From assembly GCA_050250755.1 (NCBI GenBank), contig JBFWOB010000018.1:40420-104419 (forward strand): a DNA stretch of 64,000 nucleotides, written 5' to 3'. The DNA comes from Ga0077555 sp050250755 (lineage in GTDB: Bacteria > Pseudomonadota > Alphaproteobacteria > Rhizobiales > Hyphomicrobiaceae). Position 1 is the first letter of the stretch. Every line of letters starts with the position of its first letter. Position numbers and translations under genes: made by a program. Positions 33,769 to 42,459 of the stretch are shown one piece after another. The notes below the pieces were generated by a model. The model saw only the letters and a list, made by a program, of their open reading frames with translations, did no database searches and had not been told where the DNA came from.

Positions 33769-34350
33769 TCAGACTGGCAACTCGTAGCCAATCGCTTGCT
33801 CGATCTCGATCGTCCGTTGCACGGCCGGGCGCGCCATCATGCGTTGGTAGTGCGCTTCGAGTGATGGGAACGCTTCGGGCTCAGGTTTGATCGAGTTGCG
33901 CATTCGCCAGTAGAGCCGGAAGAGGTGGATATCGGCGATGCTGTAGCTGCCCGCAGCCCACTCCCGCCCACCGAAGCGACGATCGGCAATGCCGTAGACC
34001 TTCCGCACATGGTCCAGCCCCTGTGTCCGTGCAGGATGGAGTGTCGAGGCAATGAACGACATCCAGGATACGACTTGCGCCTCTCCTTCGGGATCGCTCG
34101 CCGGCCAGAGTTGGACGTGGGGCATAGCCTTGGCCACGTAATAGAGGATACCCGCCACCTCAGTAAGCGGACGTCCCTCAATCAGAAGCAACGGCACCTT
34201 GCCTGCCGGATTGCGTTCAAGGAACTCAGCCGATCGCTGCTCTCTCTTTGCAAAGGAAACGGGCCTGCCCTCGAAGGGGAGGCCCGCCTCGTGAAGCGCG
34301 ATGTGCGGAGCCATGGAACTGGAGCCGGGTGCGAAGTAAAAGACCAGCAT
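33769..34350 (-). CDS. Glutathione S-transferase family protein
   Basis: A 193-residue cytosolic GST. The N-terminal thioredoxin fold has 'LVFYFAPGSSSMAPHIALHEAG', with a Ser/Tyr-rich active-site region, the cis-Pro motif 'NPAGKVPLLLIEGRPLTEVAGIL', and a C-terminal helical domain with 'SYSIADIHLFRLYW' (the N-capping box of GSTs). It could conjugate glutathione to xenobiotics or act as a ligand-binding protein. ATG 34350 is the natural start. It lies 21 bp downstream of the SDR gene on the same strand and is probably cotranscribed with it. Confidence 0.93.
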   Translation of the reverse strand: MLVFYFAPGSSSMAPHIALHEAGLPFEGRPVSFAKREQRSAEFLERNPAGKVPLLLIEGRPLTEVAGILYYVAKAMPHVQLWPASDPEGEAQVVSWMSFIASTLHPARTQGLDHVRKVYGIADRRFGGREWAAGSYSIADIHLFRLYWRMRNSIKPEPEAFPSLEAHYQRMMARPAVQRTIEIEQAIGYELPV

Positions 34351-34371
34351 AGCCAGAACTCCGCGAAGGGA

Positions 34372-35310
34372 TCAGCTTTCCTTCGGCTCCTTGGCAGGTG
34401 CCTCGTTCGGAATGCCGTACATGAGCGATGACGGGATCATCTCGACGAGTTCATCGACATTGAACAGGCCACCGTCATCCCATTTGTATACCGAGCGCTT
34501 CACCTCGCCGTAGTAGTAGGTGTGATAGTGCCCCTTCTCGGCGTGGAAGATCTGGCCGTTCACATCCTTCGCGGCGTCAGTGCACAGGTAGCCGACCATA
34601 GGGGCGATGAACTCCGGCCCCGGCATGGCCATGCGCTGCTCGAAGTCTTTCTCGGTCATGATGCCGCTCTCGACGCGACGCCTCCAGTTGGCGATCACCG
34701 CGTCGTTGACAGTCATACGGGTGGCCGCGAACGGGCACATCGCATTGGCCGTGATGCCATATTGGCCGGCCTCGCGTGCGATCGTGCGTGTCAAGCCGAT
34801 GATGCCGGCTTTCGCCGCTGCATAGTTGCACTGGCCGACCGAGCCCTTGAAGGCATCGGACGAGAAGTTGACGATGCGGCCAAAGCGCTGATTGCGCATC
34901 ATCTTGGTGGCGTGCGTGCACATGTTCCATGTGCCCTTGAGGTGGACGCCGATGACGAGGTCGAAGTCCTCCTCCGTCATGTTCCAGATCATCCGCTCGC
35001 GCAGCATACCGGCCGTGTTCACGACGAAATCGATCTTGCCGTAGGTCTCGGCACACGTACGGACCATGCGGCCTGCAGCTTGATAGTCCGAAACCGAATC
35101 GCGATTGGCCGTCGCCTTGCCACCAGCCTTGATGATCTCCTGCACGACCTGCTCGGCAGAGTCGTCCTTGTCCTGCTGGCCCTCGCGACCGGCCCCGACG
35201 TCATTGACAATGACGCTTGCGCCTTGCTCCGCCATCAGCAGCGCGACAGCGCGGCCGATGCCGCGGCCCGCACCTGTGACGATACCCGCTTTGCCTTCCA
35301 GGTTCTTCAT
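34372..35310 (-). CDS. SDR family oxidoreductase, MFE-2/hydroxyacyl-CoA dehydrogenase-like
   Basis: A 312-residue SDR. It has the cofactor motif 'TGAGRGIGRAVALLMA', Asn in 'VNTAGMLRERM', catalytic Ser in 'VNFSSDAFKGS', and the Tyr-Lys pair in 'YAAAKAGIIGLTRT'. The length and the 'VIVNDVGAGREGQQ' segment are like the N-terminal dehydrogenase of the peroxisomal multifunctional protein MFE-2 and its bacterial stand-alone homologues, which oxidise (3R)-hydroxyacyl-CoAs. The C-terminal 60 residues ('GHYHTYYYGEVKRSVYKWDD') extend beyond a standard SDR. ATG 35310 has GGAGA upstream. The GST gene follows directly downstream. Confidence 0.9.
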   Translation of the reverse strand: MKNLEGKAGIVTGAGRGIGRAVALLMAEQGASVIVNDVGAGREGQQDKDDSAEQVVQEIIKAGGKATANRDSVSDYQAAGRMVRTCAETYGKIDFVVNTAGMLRERMIWNMTEEDFDLVIGVHLKGTWNMCTHATKMMRNQRFGRIVNFSSDAFKGSVGQCNYAAAKAGIIGLTRTIAREAGQYGITANAMCPFAATRMTVNDAVIANWRRRVESGIMTEKDFEQRMAMPGPEFIAPMVGYLCTDAAKDVNGQIFHAEKGHYHTYYYGEVKRSVYKWDDGGLFNVDELVEMIPSSLMYGIPNEAPAKEPKES

Positions 35311-35482
35311 CGTGGCGTCTCCAGTTCACTGTGGTGATGCCAATCGTAGGCGGCCAAGGTCGGTGCTGTCACGTGCTGAGCGACCCTCGTCGCCGGGCGA
35401 CACTCCAGATCCCGTATTTCCGCCTGAGGAACTTCCGACCGGGCGTGGCTGTTAACAGGCGCCGGGCGGGAGACACATCACG

Positions 35483-37408
35483 ATGACGACCGCACAGACT
35501 TCGGGAGCGGATAATGCACCCAACGAAAGCGAAATCCGCCGCCGACGCATCTCGGCGTTTTTCCGGAGCGCACTGAAATACTGGAGGGCCGACAGGCGCG
35601 CCAACGCCTGGACACTGACCATCAGCCTCCTTGCCATCATCATTGCCGGCCTCGGTACGGCATATGCGATGAATCTCTGGCACCGAGCGATCTTCGATGG
35701 GCTCCAGCAGCGCAACGCTGCCCGCGTGAGCTGGCTGTCGATCGTGTATTTCGCCATTCTCGCCGCGAGTGTCGGGCTGAGCGTGGTGCTGGTTTACCTG
35801 CGCATGAAACTGCAACGCCGCTGGCGCGTGTGGCTCAGCAGCCGCGTGATCGACCGATGGCTCAATGGTGGGCGATACTACCAGCTCAATCTCGTTGTCG
35901 GCGACCACGCCAACCCGGAGGCACGCATCGTCGACGATATCCGGCAGGCGACCGAGGCGCCGGTCGACTTCGTGAGTGGCATCGTGCAGGCGGCGCTCTC
36001 CGCCGTCACGTTCATCTTCGTGCTGTGGCACCTCGGCGGGGCGCTCGATCTCTCCTTCACGGGCTACGACATCCAGGTGCCCGGGTTTCTGGTCGTCACC
36101 GCTTTGCTCTATGCGCTGATCGCGAGCGGCGCCATGGTGCTGATCGGCCGCCGCTTCATCAAATCGTCGGAGGACAAGAACCAGGCCGAGGCCGAGTATC
36201 GCTACGTGCTGACACGCCTGCGTGAGAACGGCGAGAGCATCGCGCTCATTCGCGGCGAGGATGAAGAGCGCGCCGGCCTGCAGCGGGCGCTCGACAAGGT
36301 ACGCCTCTCGTGGGCCGACATTGCGCGTCAGACGATGAAAACGACGATCGTCTCGCAGACGTCGGGGTTCGTGGCACCCGTACTGCCGATCATCCTGTGT
36401 GCTCCGAAGCTGCTCGCTGGGTCGATGTCGCTCGGCGAGGTAATGCAGGCAGCCTCCGCCTTCACGATCGTGCAAGGGGCGTTCAACTGGCTTGTCGACA
36501 ACTATCCGCGCATGGCCGACTGGACGGCGTCCGCCAGCCGCATCGGCGCATTGATCGCCGCCCTCGATGCGCTCGATGAAGCCGAGCGCTCCGAAACGGG
36601 ACGCATCGAGGTCGGCACCGCAGCCATGGAGCCTGCGCTGACGCTCTCGAATGTCGCTGTTCGCCTCAACGACGGAACGGCGGTCGTGGGCGAGACCGAT
36701 GTCTCGATCGAGCTCGGCGAGCGTGTCTTGATCGCGGGCGAGTCCGGTACCGGCAAAAGCACCCTGGTGCGTGCCATTGCCGGACTGTGGCCATGGGGCG
36801 GCGGCAAGGTCACGGTGAAGGAAGGCGCGAGCATCTTCCTGCTGCCGCAGCGGCCCTACATTCCGATGGGAAGCTTGCGCCGCGCGGCAGCTTATCCGGA
36901 GTCGCCCGAAACCTACTCATCCGAGGAGATTGCGGAAGCCTTCGAGCAAGTCGGGCTTGGCCAGCACACGGCGAAGCTCGACGAGGAAAGCAACTGGGAC
37001 CAGACGCTTTCGGGCGGTGAAAAACAGCGGCTGGCGTTCGCACGGATCCTCATTCACAAGCCCGATATCGTGGTGCTGGACGAGGCGACGGCCGCGCTGG
37101 ACGTGAATAGCCAGCTCCAGCTCATGGAGCTCCTCGCGCACGAATCCGAAATGACCGTTCTAAGTGTGGGACACAGGCCGGAACTCGAACAGTTCCATTC
37201 GCGCAAGATCGAGCTCGAGCGCAGAAAGGGAGGCGCCAAGCTGGTGCGCGACGTCGACATCTCATCAGCCATGAAGTTCCCAGGGATCGGTCGCCTGAAG
37301 AAGTTCATTCCGTTCGCCCGCCGCCACCGGCATCAGGAGTCGAAGGTGGACGCCGCAAAGAACGACGCCTCGTCGAGGGACGATCGACGTCCGCCCCCGC
37401 CTACCTAA
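35483..37408 (+). CDS. ABC transporter permease/ATP-binding fusion, SbmA/BacA-YddA type
   Basis: A 641-residue half transporter of the ABC_membrane_2 family (PF06472). The N-terminal membrane domain, about 30-330, contains 'LWHRAIFDGLQQRNAARVSWL' and the family motif 'WRVWLSSRVIDRWLNGGRYYQL'. The ATPase has Walker A 'GESGTGKST' near 419-427, signature 'LSGGEKQRLAFARILIHKP' and Walker B 'IVVLDEATAALD'. SbmA lacks the ATPase, whereas YddA and ABCD-like peroxisomal transporters have it as here. Substrates may be peptides, vitamin B12 or acyl-CoA-like molecules; not decidable here. ATG 35483 follows GGGAGA. The C-terminal tail is Lys/Arg- and Pro-rich. Confidence 0.92.
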   Translation: MTTAQTSGADNAPNESEIRRRRISAFFRSALKYWRADRRANAWTLTISLLAIIIAGLGTAYAMNLWHRAIFDGLQQRNAARVSWLSIVYFAILAASVGLSVVLVYLRMKLQRRWRVWLSSRVIDRWLNGGRYYQLNLVVGDHANPEARIVDDIRQATEAPVDFVSGIVQAALSAVTFIFVLWHLGGALDLSFTGYDIQVPGFLVVTALLYALIASGAMVLIGRRFIKSSEDKNQAEAEYRYVLTRLRENGESIALIRGEDEERAGLQRALDKVRLSWADIARQTMKTTIVSQTSGFVAPVLPIILCAPKLLAGSMSLGEVMQAASAFTIVQGAFNWLVDNYPRMADWTASASRIGALIAALDALDEAERSETGRIEVGTAAMEPALTLSNVAVRLNDGTAVVGETDVSIELGERVLIAGESGTGKSTLVRAIAGLWPWGGGKVTVKEGASIFLLPQRPYIPMGSLRRAAAYPESPETYSSEEIAEAFEQVGLGQHTAKLDEESNWDQTLSGGEKQRLAFARILIHKPDIVVLDEATAALDVNSQLQLMELLAHESEMTVLSVGHRPELEQFHSRKIELERRKGGAKLVRDVDISSAMKFPGIGRLKKFIPFARRHRHQESKVDAAKNDASSRDDRRPPPPT

Positions 37409-37431
37409 TCGCAAGTCCAGGGCTTGCAGCT

Positions 37432-38625
37432 TTATCCCTTGAGCCGGCTCCAACCCTGCAAGCGGCGTGCGGCCTCTGCCATCCGATCTGTCGCGCCAGC
37501 ATAGGAGAAGCGCATGAAGCGGCGTCCGCGGGCTTCGTCGAAATCGACGCCCGGCGTGGCCGCGACGCCAGCTTCGGCGAGCATCAGTTTGGCAAATGCC
37601 AAGCTGTCATCCGTGAAGCGCGATACGTCGACATAGAGGTAAAAGGCGCCATCGGCCGGTACGATTTCGCCCAGACCAGCCTTCGGCAACTCATCGAGCA
37701 GAAGGGTGCGGTTCGCGGCATAGACACGCTTGTTGGCTTCGAGTTCGTCAAGCCCATCGAAGGCGCCGAGGGCAGCGACCTGGGAAACGGCGGGTGGCGA
37801 GATGTAAAGGTTCTGCGCGAGGCGCTCGACCGTGCGCACAAGCGCCTGCGGCACCACCATCCAGCCAACGCGCCACCCAGTCATCGAGAAATACTTCGAG
37901 AAACTGTTGATGACGATCGTATCATCCGAGAATTGCAACGCCGTCGCCTGCGGCACACCCCACGTCAGGCCGTGGTAGATCTCGTCGGAGACGAGCCAGA
38001 GCTTGCGTTTCCGAGCGAGGCTGGCGATCTCGGACAGGCGCGCGGGCTCGAGCATCGTGCCGGTCGGATTGGCTGGACTCGCCAATAAGAGGCCCGCGAG
38101 ATCATGCTGCGCCGCGGCAGCCTCGATGTCGCCGACCGCCGGCATCCAGCGCGTTTCCGGCCCCGTTTCGATGGTGATGGGACACGCGCCAAGCGCCGTC
38201 AGGATATGGCGATAGCAAGGGTAGCCTGGAGCTGGCAGAGCGACTTTGGCGCCGACATCGAAGAGCGAAAGAAACGCGAGCACAAACGCACCCGAGGACC
38301 CGCTCGTCACCACGACACGCTCTGGCGAAATATCTACGCCGTACCAGTCGCGATAGAGCCGCGCGATACGCTCTCGCAATGGATCGAGGCCCAAGGCCAG
38401 TGTGTAACCGAGATTGTCATCGAGCGCGCGTTTGACGGCCTCGCGTGCGGCACGCGGTGCTGGCGTGGCGGGCTGGCCGACCTCCATGTGGACGATGTCG
38501 CGTCCTGCCGCTTCCGCTGCGGCGGCTTGGCGCATGACGTCCATCACAATGAATGCGTCGATGTTACTGCGCTCAGGCAGGGCGCGAAGCAGACCCGCAG
38601 CAGCCGTCCGTCGATCGCTCGCCAT
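37432..38625 (-). CDS. PLP-dependent aminotransferase class I/II
   Basis: A 397-residue fold-type I aminotransferase. PLP Lys244 is in 'INSFSKYFSMTGWRVGW'; other landmarks are 'VTSGSSGAFVLAFLSLFD', 'LASPANPTGTML' (Asn that contacts PLP), 'VSDEIYHGLTW' (Asp and Tyr) and the substrate-binding Arg in 'RRFMRFSYA'. These features fit the aspartate/valine-pyruvate or kynurenine aminotransferase group, and the exact amino acid is not predictable. ATG 38625 with AGAGGTG upstream is preferred over an open frame to 38682. The gene converges with the ABC transporter gene, 23 bp apart. Confidence 0.93.
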   Translation of the reverse strand: MASDRRTAAAGLLRALPERSNIDAFIVMDVMRQAAAAEAAGRDIVHMEVGQPATPAPRAAREAVKRALDDNLGYTLALGLDPLRERIARLYRDWYGVDISPERVVVTSGSSGAFVLAFLSLFDVGAKVALPAPGYPCYRHILTALGACPITIETGPETRWMPAVGDIEAAAAQHDLAGLLLASPANPTGTMLEPARLSEIASLARKRKLWLVSDEIYHGLTWGVPQATALQFSDDTIVINSFSKYFSMTGWRVGWMVVPQALVRTVERLAQNLYISPPAVSQVAALGAFDGLDELEANKRVYAANRTLLLDELPKAGLGEIVPADGAFYLYVDVSRFTDDSLAFAKLMLAEAGVAATPGVDFDEARGRRFMRFSYAGATDRMAEAARRLQGWSRLKG

Positions 38626-38867
38626 GTCGCACCTCTTCCCGACGGGCCCTGCCGCCATGTTGTCGCCACGTCCGCGGCACAATGACTGTGCTCAGAGCAG
38701 AACTTGCCCGAGTCACAGGCGTAACGCGCTTATAGCGGCATGTGGGCAGACGGGCCAGAAGGCCGCCAGAGCGGCTCTTGCGCAACGGGCGCTGATTGAC
38801 CCTTAAACCCGAGGTGCCTACGGTCCGCGCCGTACGACACGAGGGCGGGCGAGCCAGGAGATCGGCA

Positions 38868-40280
38868 ATGAAACCGATGGAGGCGGAAGTCGGAAGGTTT
38901 GCGAAAAGTACGTTCGCTCGACGCCTTATCCGGCAAACGGCCGCGGCCGCTCTGACCGCGACTCTGGCCTTCGCGGCGATGCCAACCGCGCACGCGCAAC
39001 AGATCAGCTTCATCCGCGATACCGAGATCGAACGCCTGCTCAGCGATTATTCGCGGCCGATTTTTCGCGCGGCGGGGCTCGGCAGCCAGAACATCGCCAT
39101 GCGGATCGTCAAGCACGACTCGTTCAACGCGTTCGTGCTCGACGGCCAGAACGTGTTCGTGCACACAGGCGCCTTGATGCAATCCGACACGCCGAATCAG
39201 GTGATCGGTGTGATTGCGCACGAGACCGGACACATCGTCGGCGGACACCTCGCGCAGCTCCGCGACCGTATCGCACGAGACCAGACAAAAAGCCTGCTGA
39301 TCAAGCTGCTCGGCGTCGGCCTGATGGTCGCCGGAGGTGGCAGCGGCGTTTCCGGTGCCGGCACTGGCGTTCTCGTCGGTGGCGATCAGATGTTGATCCG
39401 ATCGCTTCTGGCGGACCGGCGTGCGCAGGAATCCTCGGCCGACCAGTCTGGCCTTCGCTTTCTCAATGCGACGAAGCAATCCGGCCAGGGCATGCTCGAA
39501 ACCTTCGAGCGTTTCGCACAGCAGGAATATATCTCCGCTTCCGGCTCTACGCAGGACGCGTTCGTGCGTAGCCATCCCGTAGCGACCGATCGTCTGGCGC
39601 AACTCCGGCAGCGCGTGGCTGCCAGCCCCTACGCGCACCAGAAAGACACGCCCGAGTTGCAGCTACGGCATGATCTCATGCGGGCCAAGCTTGCCGGGTA
39701 TCTCGAGCGGCCTCCCATCGTTTTGAACCGTTACCGGCAAAGCGATCAAAGTCTCCCGGCGCGCTACGCACGGACGATCGCTACCTTCTTCGGTCGTGGG
39801 ATCGAGGCGGGGCTGCCCGAGGTCGACAAACTGATCCGCGAGAATCCGAAGAACCCCTATTTCCATGAGTTAAAGGCGGATTTTCTCATGCGGTCCGGCC
39901 GCGCGCATGACGCAATCGTCCCGCTCAGAACTGCACTCAAGCTCGCCGGTGACGCGCCATTGATTGCCGTTCGGCTGGCGCAGGCTCTCGATGGCGAATC
40001 CGACAGTGCCAGCGTCAACGAGGCGATCTCGCTCGCCCGGCACTCGATCATCAAAGACAGGAACCCGCAGGCCTACCGGCTGCTCGCCTCGGGATATGCC
40101 AAGCATGGCCAACTCGCAGAAGCCGATCTCGCCATCGCCGAGGCGCATTTTCTGGAAGGTGATCTCAGGCAGGCCAAGATCTTCGCCAAACGCTCACAGC
40201 GTGGCTTGAAGAACGGATCGCCGGAAGGCCTCCGCGCTGGCGACATCGTGAGTTACAAGGCGCCGAAAGACGCGCTATAG
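38868..40280 (+). CDS. M48 family zinc metalloprotease with TPR repeats (BepA-like)
   Basis: A periplasmic protease thought to assist or degrade outer-membrane proteins. The 470-residue product has a signal peptide ('TAAAALTATLAFAAMPTAHA', cleaved after AHA near residue 43), an M48 domain with 'HETGH' at 118-122 as the zinc-binding helix, 'LADRRAQESSADQSGLRFL' carrying the third ligand Glu, and TPR helices from about 300 ('ENPKNPYFHELKADFLMRSG', 'GDAPLIAVRLAQALDGE'). This matches the domain order of E. coli BepA/YfgC. ATG 38868 follows AGGAG; the longer frame from TTG 38796 is rejected. It lies 31 bp before the DsbA-like gene, which suggests an operon. Confidence 0.94.
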   Translation: MKPMEAEVGRFAKSTFARRLIRQTAAAALTATLAFAAMPTAHAQQISFIRDTEIERLLSDYSRPIFRAAGLGSQNIAMRIVKHDSFNAFVLDGQNVFVHTGALMQSDTPNQVIGVIAHETGHIVGGHLAQLRDRIARDQTKSLLIKLLGVGLMVAGGGSGVSGAGTGVLVGGDQMLIRSLLADRRAQESSADQSGLRFLNATKQSGQGMLETFERFAQQEYISASGSTQDAFVRSHPVATDRLAQLRQRVAASPYAHQKDTPELQLRHDLMRAKLAGYLERPPIVLNRYRQSDQSLPARYARTIATFFGRGIEAGLPEVDKLIRENPKNPYFHELKADFLMRSGRAHDAIVPLRTALKLAGDAPLIAVRLAQALDGESDSASVNEAISLARHSIIKDRNPQAYRLLASGYAKHGQLAEADLAIAEAHFLEGDLRQAKIFAKRSQRGLKNGSPEGLRAGDIVSYKAPKDAL

Positions 40281-40311
40281 AGCGCGGTCACACCAAGGAG
40301 GTTTGCCTCTC

Positions 40312-41190
40312 ATGATGCGTTTCGCGCAGCGGCTCGCCCGCTCTCGTCTCGTTCTTGCGGCCGCTGTTACCGCACTCGCAGCCGCTGCCGGAGCCCAGCT
40401 CCTGGTCGCCGGCGAGCGACGGGACGCACCGTCGACTTCGGCCACGATACGGCTTGCGCAGGCGACGCCGTCGGCCACGCCCGACGCCGCGGCCGCGAGC
40501 CCGTTCGATGCCAAGCAGAAAGCCGCCATCGAGTCGATCATCAAGTCCTACCTGCTCGAGCATCCGGAAGTCATGTTGGATGTGCAGGCGGCGCTCGAAG
40601 AGAAGATGGAGAAGATCCAGAATGAGAAGATGAAGGTGGCGCTCTCCTCGAACGCTGCCGAAATCTTCCGCGATCCATCTGCGCCGATTGCGGGCAATCC
40701 ATCCGGCGACGTCCCGGTCGTCGAGTTCTTCGACTACAACTGCGGTTACTGCAAACGCGCGTTCTCGGACGTCGCCCAGCTCGTTGACGACGACAAGAAG
40801 ATCAAGCTGATCCTTCGGGAATTACCCATTTTGAGCAAAGGGTCGGAGGAAGCATCGCGAGTAGCGCTGGCTGCCCGGAAGCAAGGCAAGTACTGGCCGA
40901 TGCACCAGGCTCTGATCTCGCTGCGCGGCGAGGCCAATGAGCAAACGTCATTGCGCGCCGCCGAGAAACTCGGTCTCGACATGGCCCAGTTGAAGAAGGA
41001 CATGGCGTCCGAAGAGGTCACGGAAGAAATCAATCGCGTGCGCGAACTTGCGCGCAAGATGGGCATCCAGGGCACACCGCACTTTCTCATCGGCGATCGG
41101 GTGATTGCCGGGGCCCCGGGAAACCTGCGTGAGCAGATCGAAGGCCATGTCGTCGAGCTGCGCAAAGGCGGCGGATGCACGGTCTGCTAA
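40312..41190 (+). CDS. DsbA family disulfide oxidoreductase (DsbA/BdbD-like)
   Basis: A periplasmic thiol:disulfide oxidoreductase. The 292-residue product has an N-terminal signal or membrane anchor ('LVLAAAVTALAAAAGAQLL'), a helical region to about 125, and a thioredoxin fold with 'FFDYNCGYCKRAF' (Cys144 and Cys147, a CGYC site as in DsbA/Com1-type proteins). The cis-Pro is in 'MGIQGTPHFLIGD', and a C-terminal Cys pair 'GGGCTVC' is unusual. AAGGAGG precedes the double ATG; the earlier TTG at 40303 is rejected. It is downstream of the M48 protease gene and upstream of aroQ. Confidence 0.94.
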   Translation: MMRFAQRLARSRLVLAAAVTALAAAAGAQLLVAGERRDAPSTSATIRLAQATPSATPDAAAASPFDAKQKAAIESIIKSYLLEHPEVMLDVQAALEEKMEKIQNEKMKVALSSNAAEIFRDPSAPIAGNPSGDVPVVEFFDYNCGYCKRAFSDVAQLVDDDKKIKLILRELPILSKGSEEASRVALAARKQGKYWPMHQALISLRGEANEQTSLRAAEKLGLDMAQLKKDMASEEVTEEINRVRELARKMGIQGTPHFLIGDRVIAGAPGNLREQIEGHVVELRKGGGCTVC

Positions 41191-41352
41191 GCCGATCCGC
41201 TGCTACTATACAAGCTAAGTCTGCTGCCGGGAGCGGGTGGTAAAGGGGTGCACTTTCGCAGCGAAGCGAAAGCTGTTACATCCTACCCGCCCCAAATCCT
41301 GGGTGCCGGATCGTCTTCGGCCTCGCGGAGGGGAACCGGGAGCCTCACCAAC

Positions 41353-41832
41353 GTGCCGATCGCGAAGCCCGTCTATGTCCTGAACGGCCCGAACCTGAAT
41401 ATGCTTGGGCTGCGAGAGCCCGAGATCTACGGGCGCGAGACGCTTGCGGACGTTGAAACTGCCGTGCGCGGGCACGCGCAGACACTTGGCTTCGGGATCG
41501 AGTTTCGGCAGACGAATCACGAAGGTGAGCTCGTCACGTGGATCCAGGAGGCACGCGACACCGCATGCGGCATACTGCTCAATGCCGGTGCGCTGACGCA
41601 CACGTCCGTGGCGATTCTCGATGCGCTCAATGCGGCGGAGCTTCCGGCCATTGAAGTGCATCTGTCGAATGTGTTCCGACGCGAGGCGTTTCGCCATCAT
41701 TCTTACGTTTCGCTGGGAGCAGTCGGGGTAATCTGCGGTTTCGGGTCGTCAAGCTACCTTCTGGCGCTTGATGGGCTCTCGAAAATTCTGGCTGGCAGGC
41801 AGGCCGGCACCAAAACGCCTGCCCGACCGTGA
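41353..41832 (+). CDS. aroQ: 3-dehydroquinate dehydratase, type II
   Basis: Dehydrates 3-dehydroquinate to 3-dehydroshikimate in the shikimate pathway. The 159-residue product has 'VYVLNGPNLNMLGLREPEIYG' (conserved Asn, and the catalytic Tyr in the mobile loop near 'EIYGRETL'), 'QTNHEGELVTWIQEA', 'LLNAGALTHTSVAILDAL' (His and Asn), and 'IEVHLSNVFRREAFRHHSY'. GTG 41353 is chosen because it directly precedes the conserved core; a GTG at 41248 would add 35 unconserved residues. It is in the conserved aroQ-accB-accC order. Confidence 0.95.
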   Translation: MPIAKPVYVLNGPNLNMLGLREPEIYGRETLADVETAVRGHAQTLGFGIEFRQTNHEGELVTWIQEARDTACGILLNAGALTHTSVAILDALNAAELPAIEVHLSNVFRREAFRHHSYVSLGAVGVICGFGSSSYLLALDGLSKILAGRQAGTKTPARP

Positions 41833-41871
41833 TGGTTGGACCAGACCTGTAACACTTGCGCGGAAACGAGC

Positions 41872-42360
41872 ATGGCCAAGGATGTGAAAGACAAGGATGG
41901 TTTTGAGCGGGCGCTCATCCGAGATCTGGCTCAGCTTCTGAACGAGAACGGCCTGACCGAGATCGAGATCGAGCGGGAAGGATTGAAGCTGCGTGTCGCT
42001 CGACAGATGACCGTCGGCGCAGCAGTTGCATCTTCCGCAGGAGCGTCCGCCGCCCCCGCACGCCCAGCGCCGTCTCCCGCCGCAGCGGAACCGGCCCTTT
42101 CGGCTGCGGCCGAGTTGGCGGCTCATCCGGGTTGCGTGCGCTCTCCAATGGTCGGCACGGCGTATCGGTCGCCTGAGCCAGGTGCCCCACCATTCGTTGA
42201 GGTCGGAGCCCGAGTGACGCAGGGCCAGACCCTGCTGATCATCGAGGCCATGAAGACGATGAATCACATCCCGGCGCCGCGCTCGGGCACCATCTCGCAT
42301 GTCCTCTTCGAGAACGGGCAGCCGGTGGAGTTCAACGAGCCCCTCGTCGTCATCGAATGA
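41872..42360 (+). CDS. accB: Biotin carboxyl carrier protein of acetyl-CoA carboxylase
   Basis: The carrier that holds biotin for malonyl-CoA synthesis. The 162-residue product has an N-terminal 'FERALIRDLAQLLNENGLTEIEIE' region, an Ala/Pro linker (60-90) and a biotinyl domain with the 'EAMKTMN' motif, Lys128 being the biotinylated residue. The thumb segment 'GTAYRSPEPGAPPFVEVGARV' is typical of bacterial AccB. ATG 41872 has GGAAACGAG upstream; TTG 41836 is rejected. accC begins 99 bp later, with a heptamer hairpin in between. Confidence 0.96.
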   Translation: MAKDVKDKDGFERALIRDLAQLLNENGLTEIEIEREGLKLRVARQMTVGAAVASSAGASAAPARPAPSPAAAEPALSAAAELAAHPGCVRSPMVGTAYRSPEPGAPPFVEVGARVTQGQTLLIIEAMKTMNHIPAPRSGTISHVLFENGQPVEFNEPLVVIE

Positions 42361-42368
42361 AAAGGAGA

Positions 42369-42450
42369 GGCAATAGGCGATAGGCAGTAGGCAGTAGGGC
42401 ACCGCCGCAAATAACCAAACCCTACTGCCTTCTGCCCATTGCCCACTGCC
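42369..42450 (+). repeat. Inverted array of 7-bp imperfect repeats in the accB-accC spacer
   Basis: Four GG-C-A/G-(A/G)-T-A-type heptamers at 42369-42396 are mirrored by four complementary heptamers at 42423-42450. The inner 10 bp (GGCAGTAGGG/CCCTACTGCC) pair perfectly; the outer repeats pair imperfectly, with about one to two mismatches each. The array lies inside the accB-accC transcript and can fold into a long hairpin. Confidence 0.85.
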
Positions 42451-42459
42451 TGATCACCC

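Noticed and set aside
35369..36475. A 368-residue minus-strand open frame opposite the ABC transporter
   Set aside because: No domain; the plus strand encodes a full ABC half transporter with all motifs.
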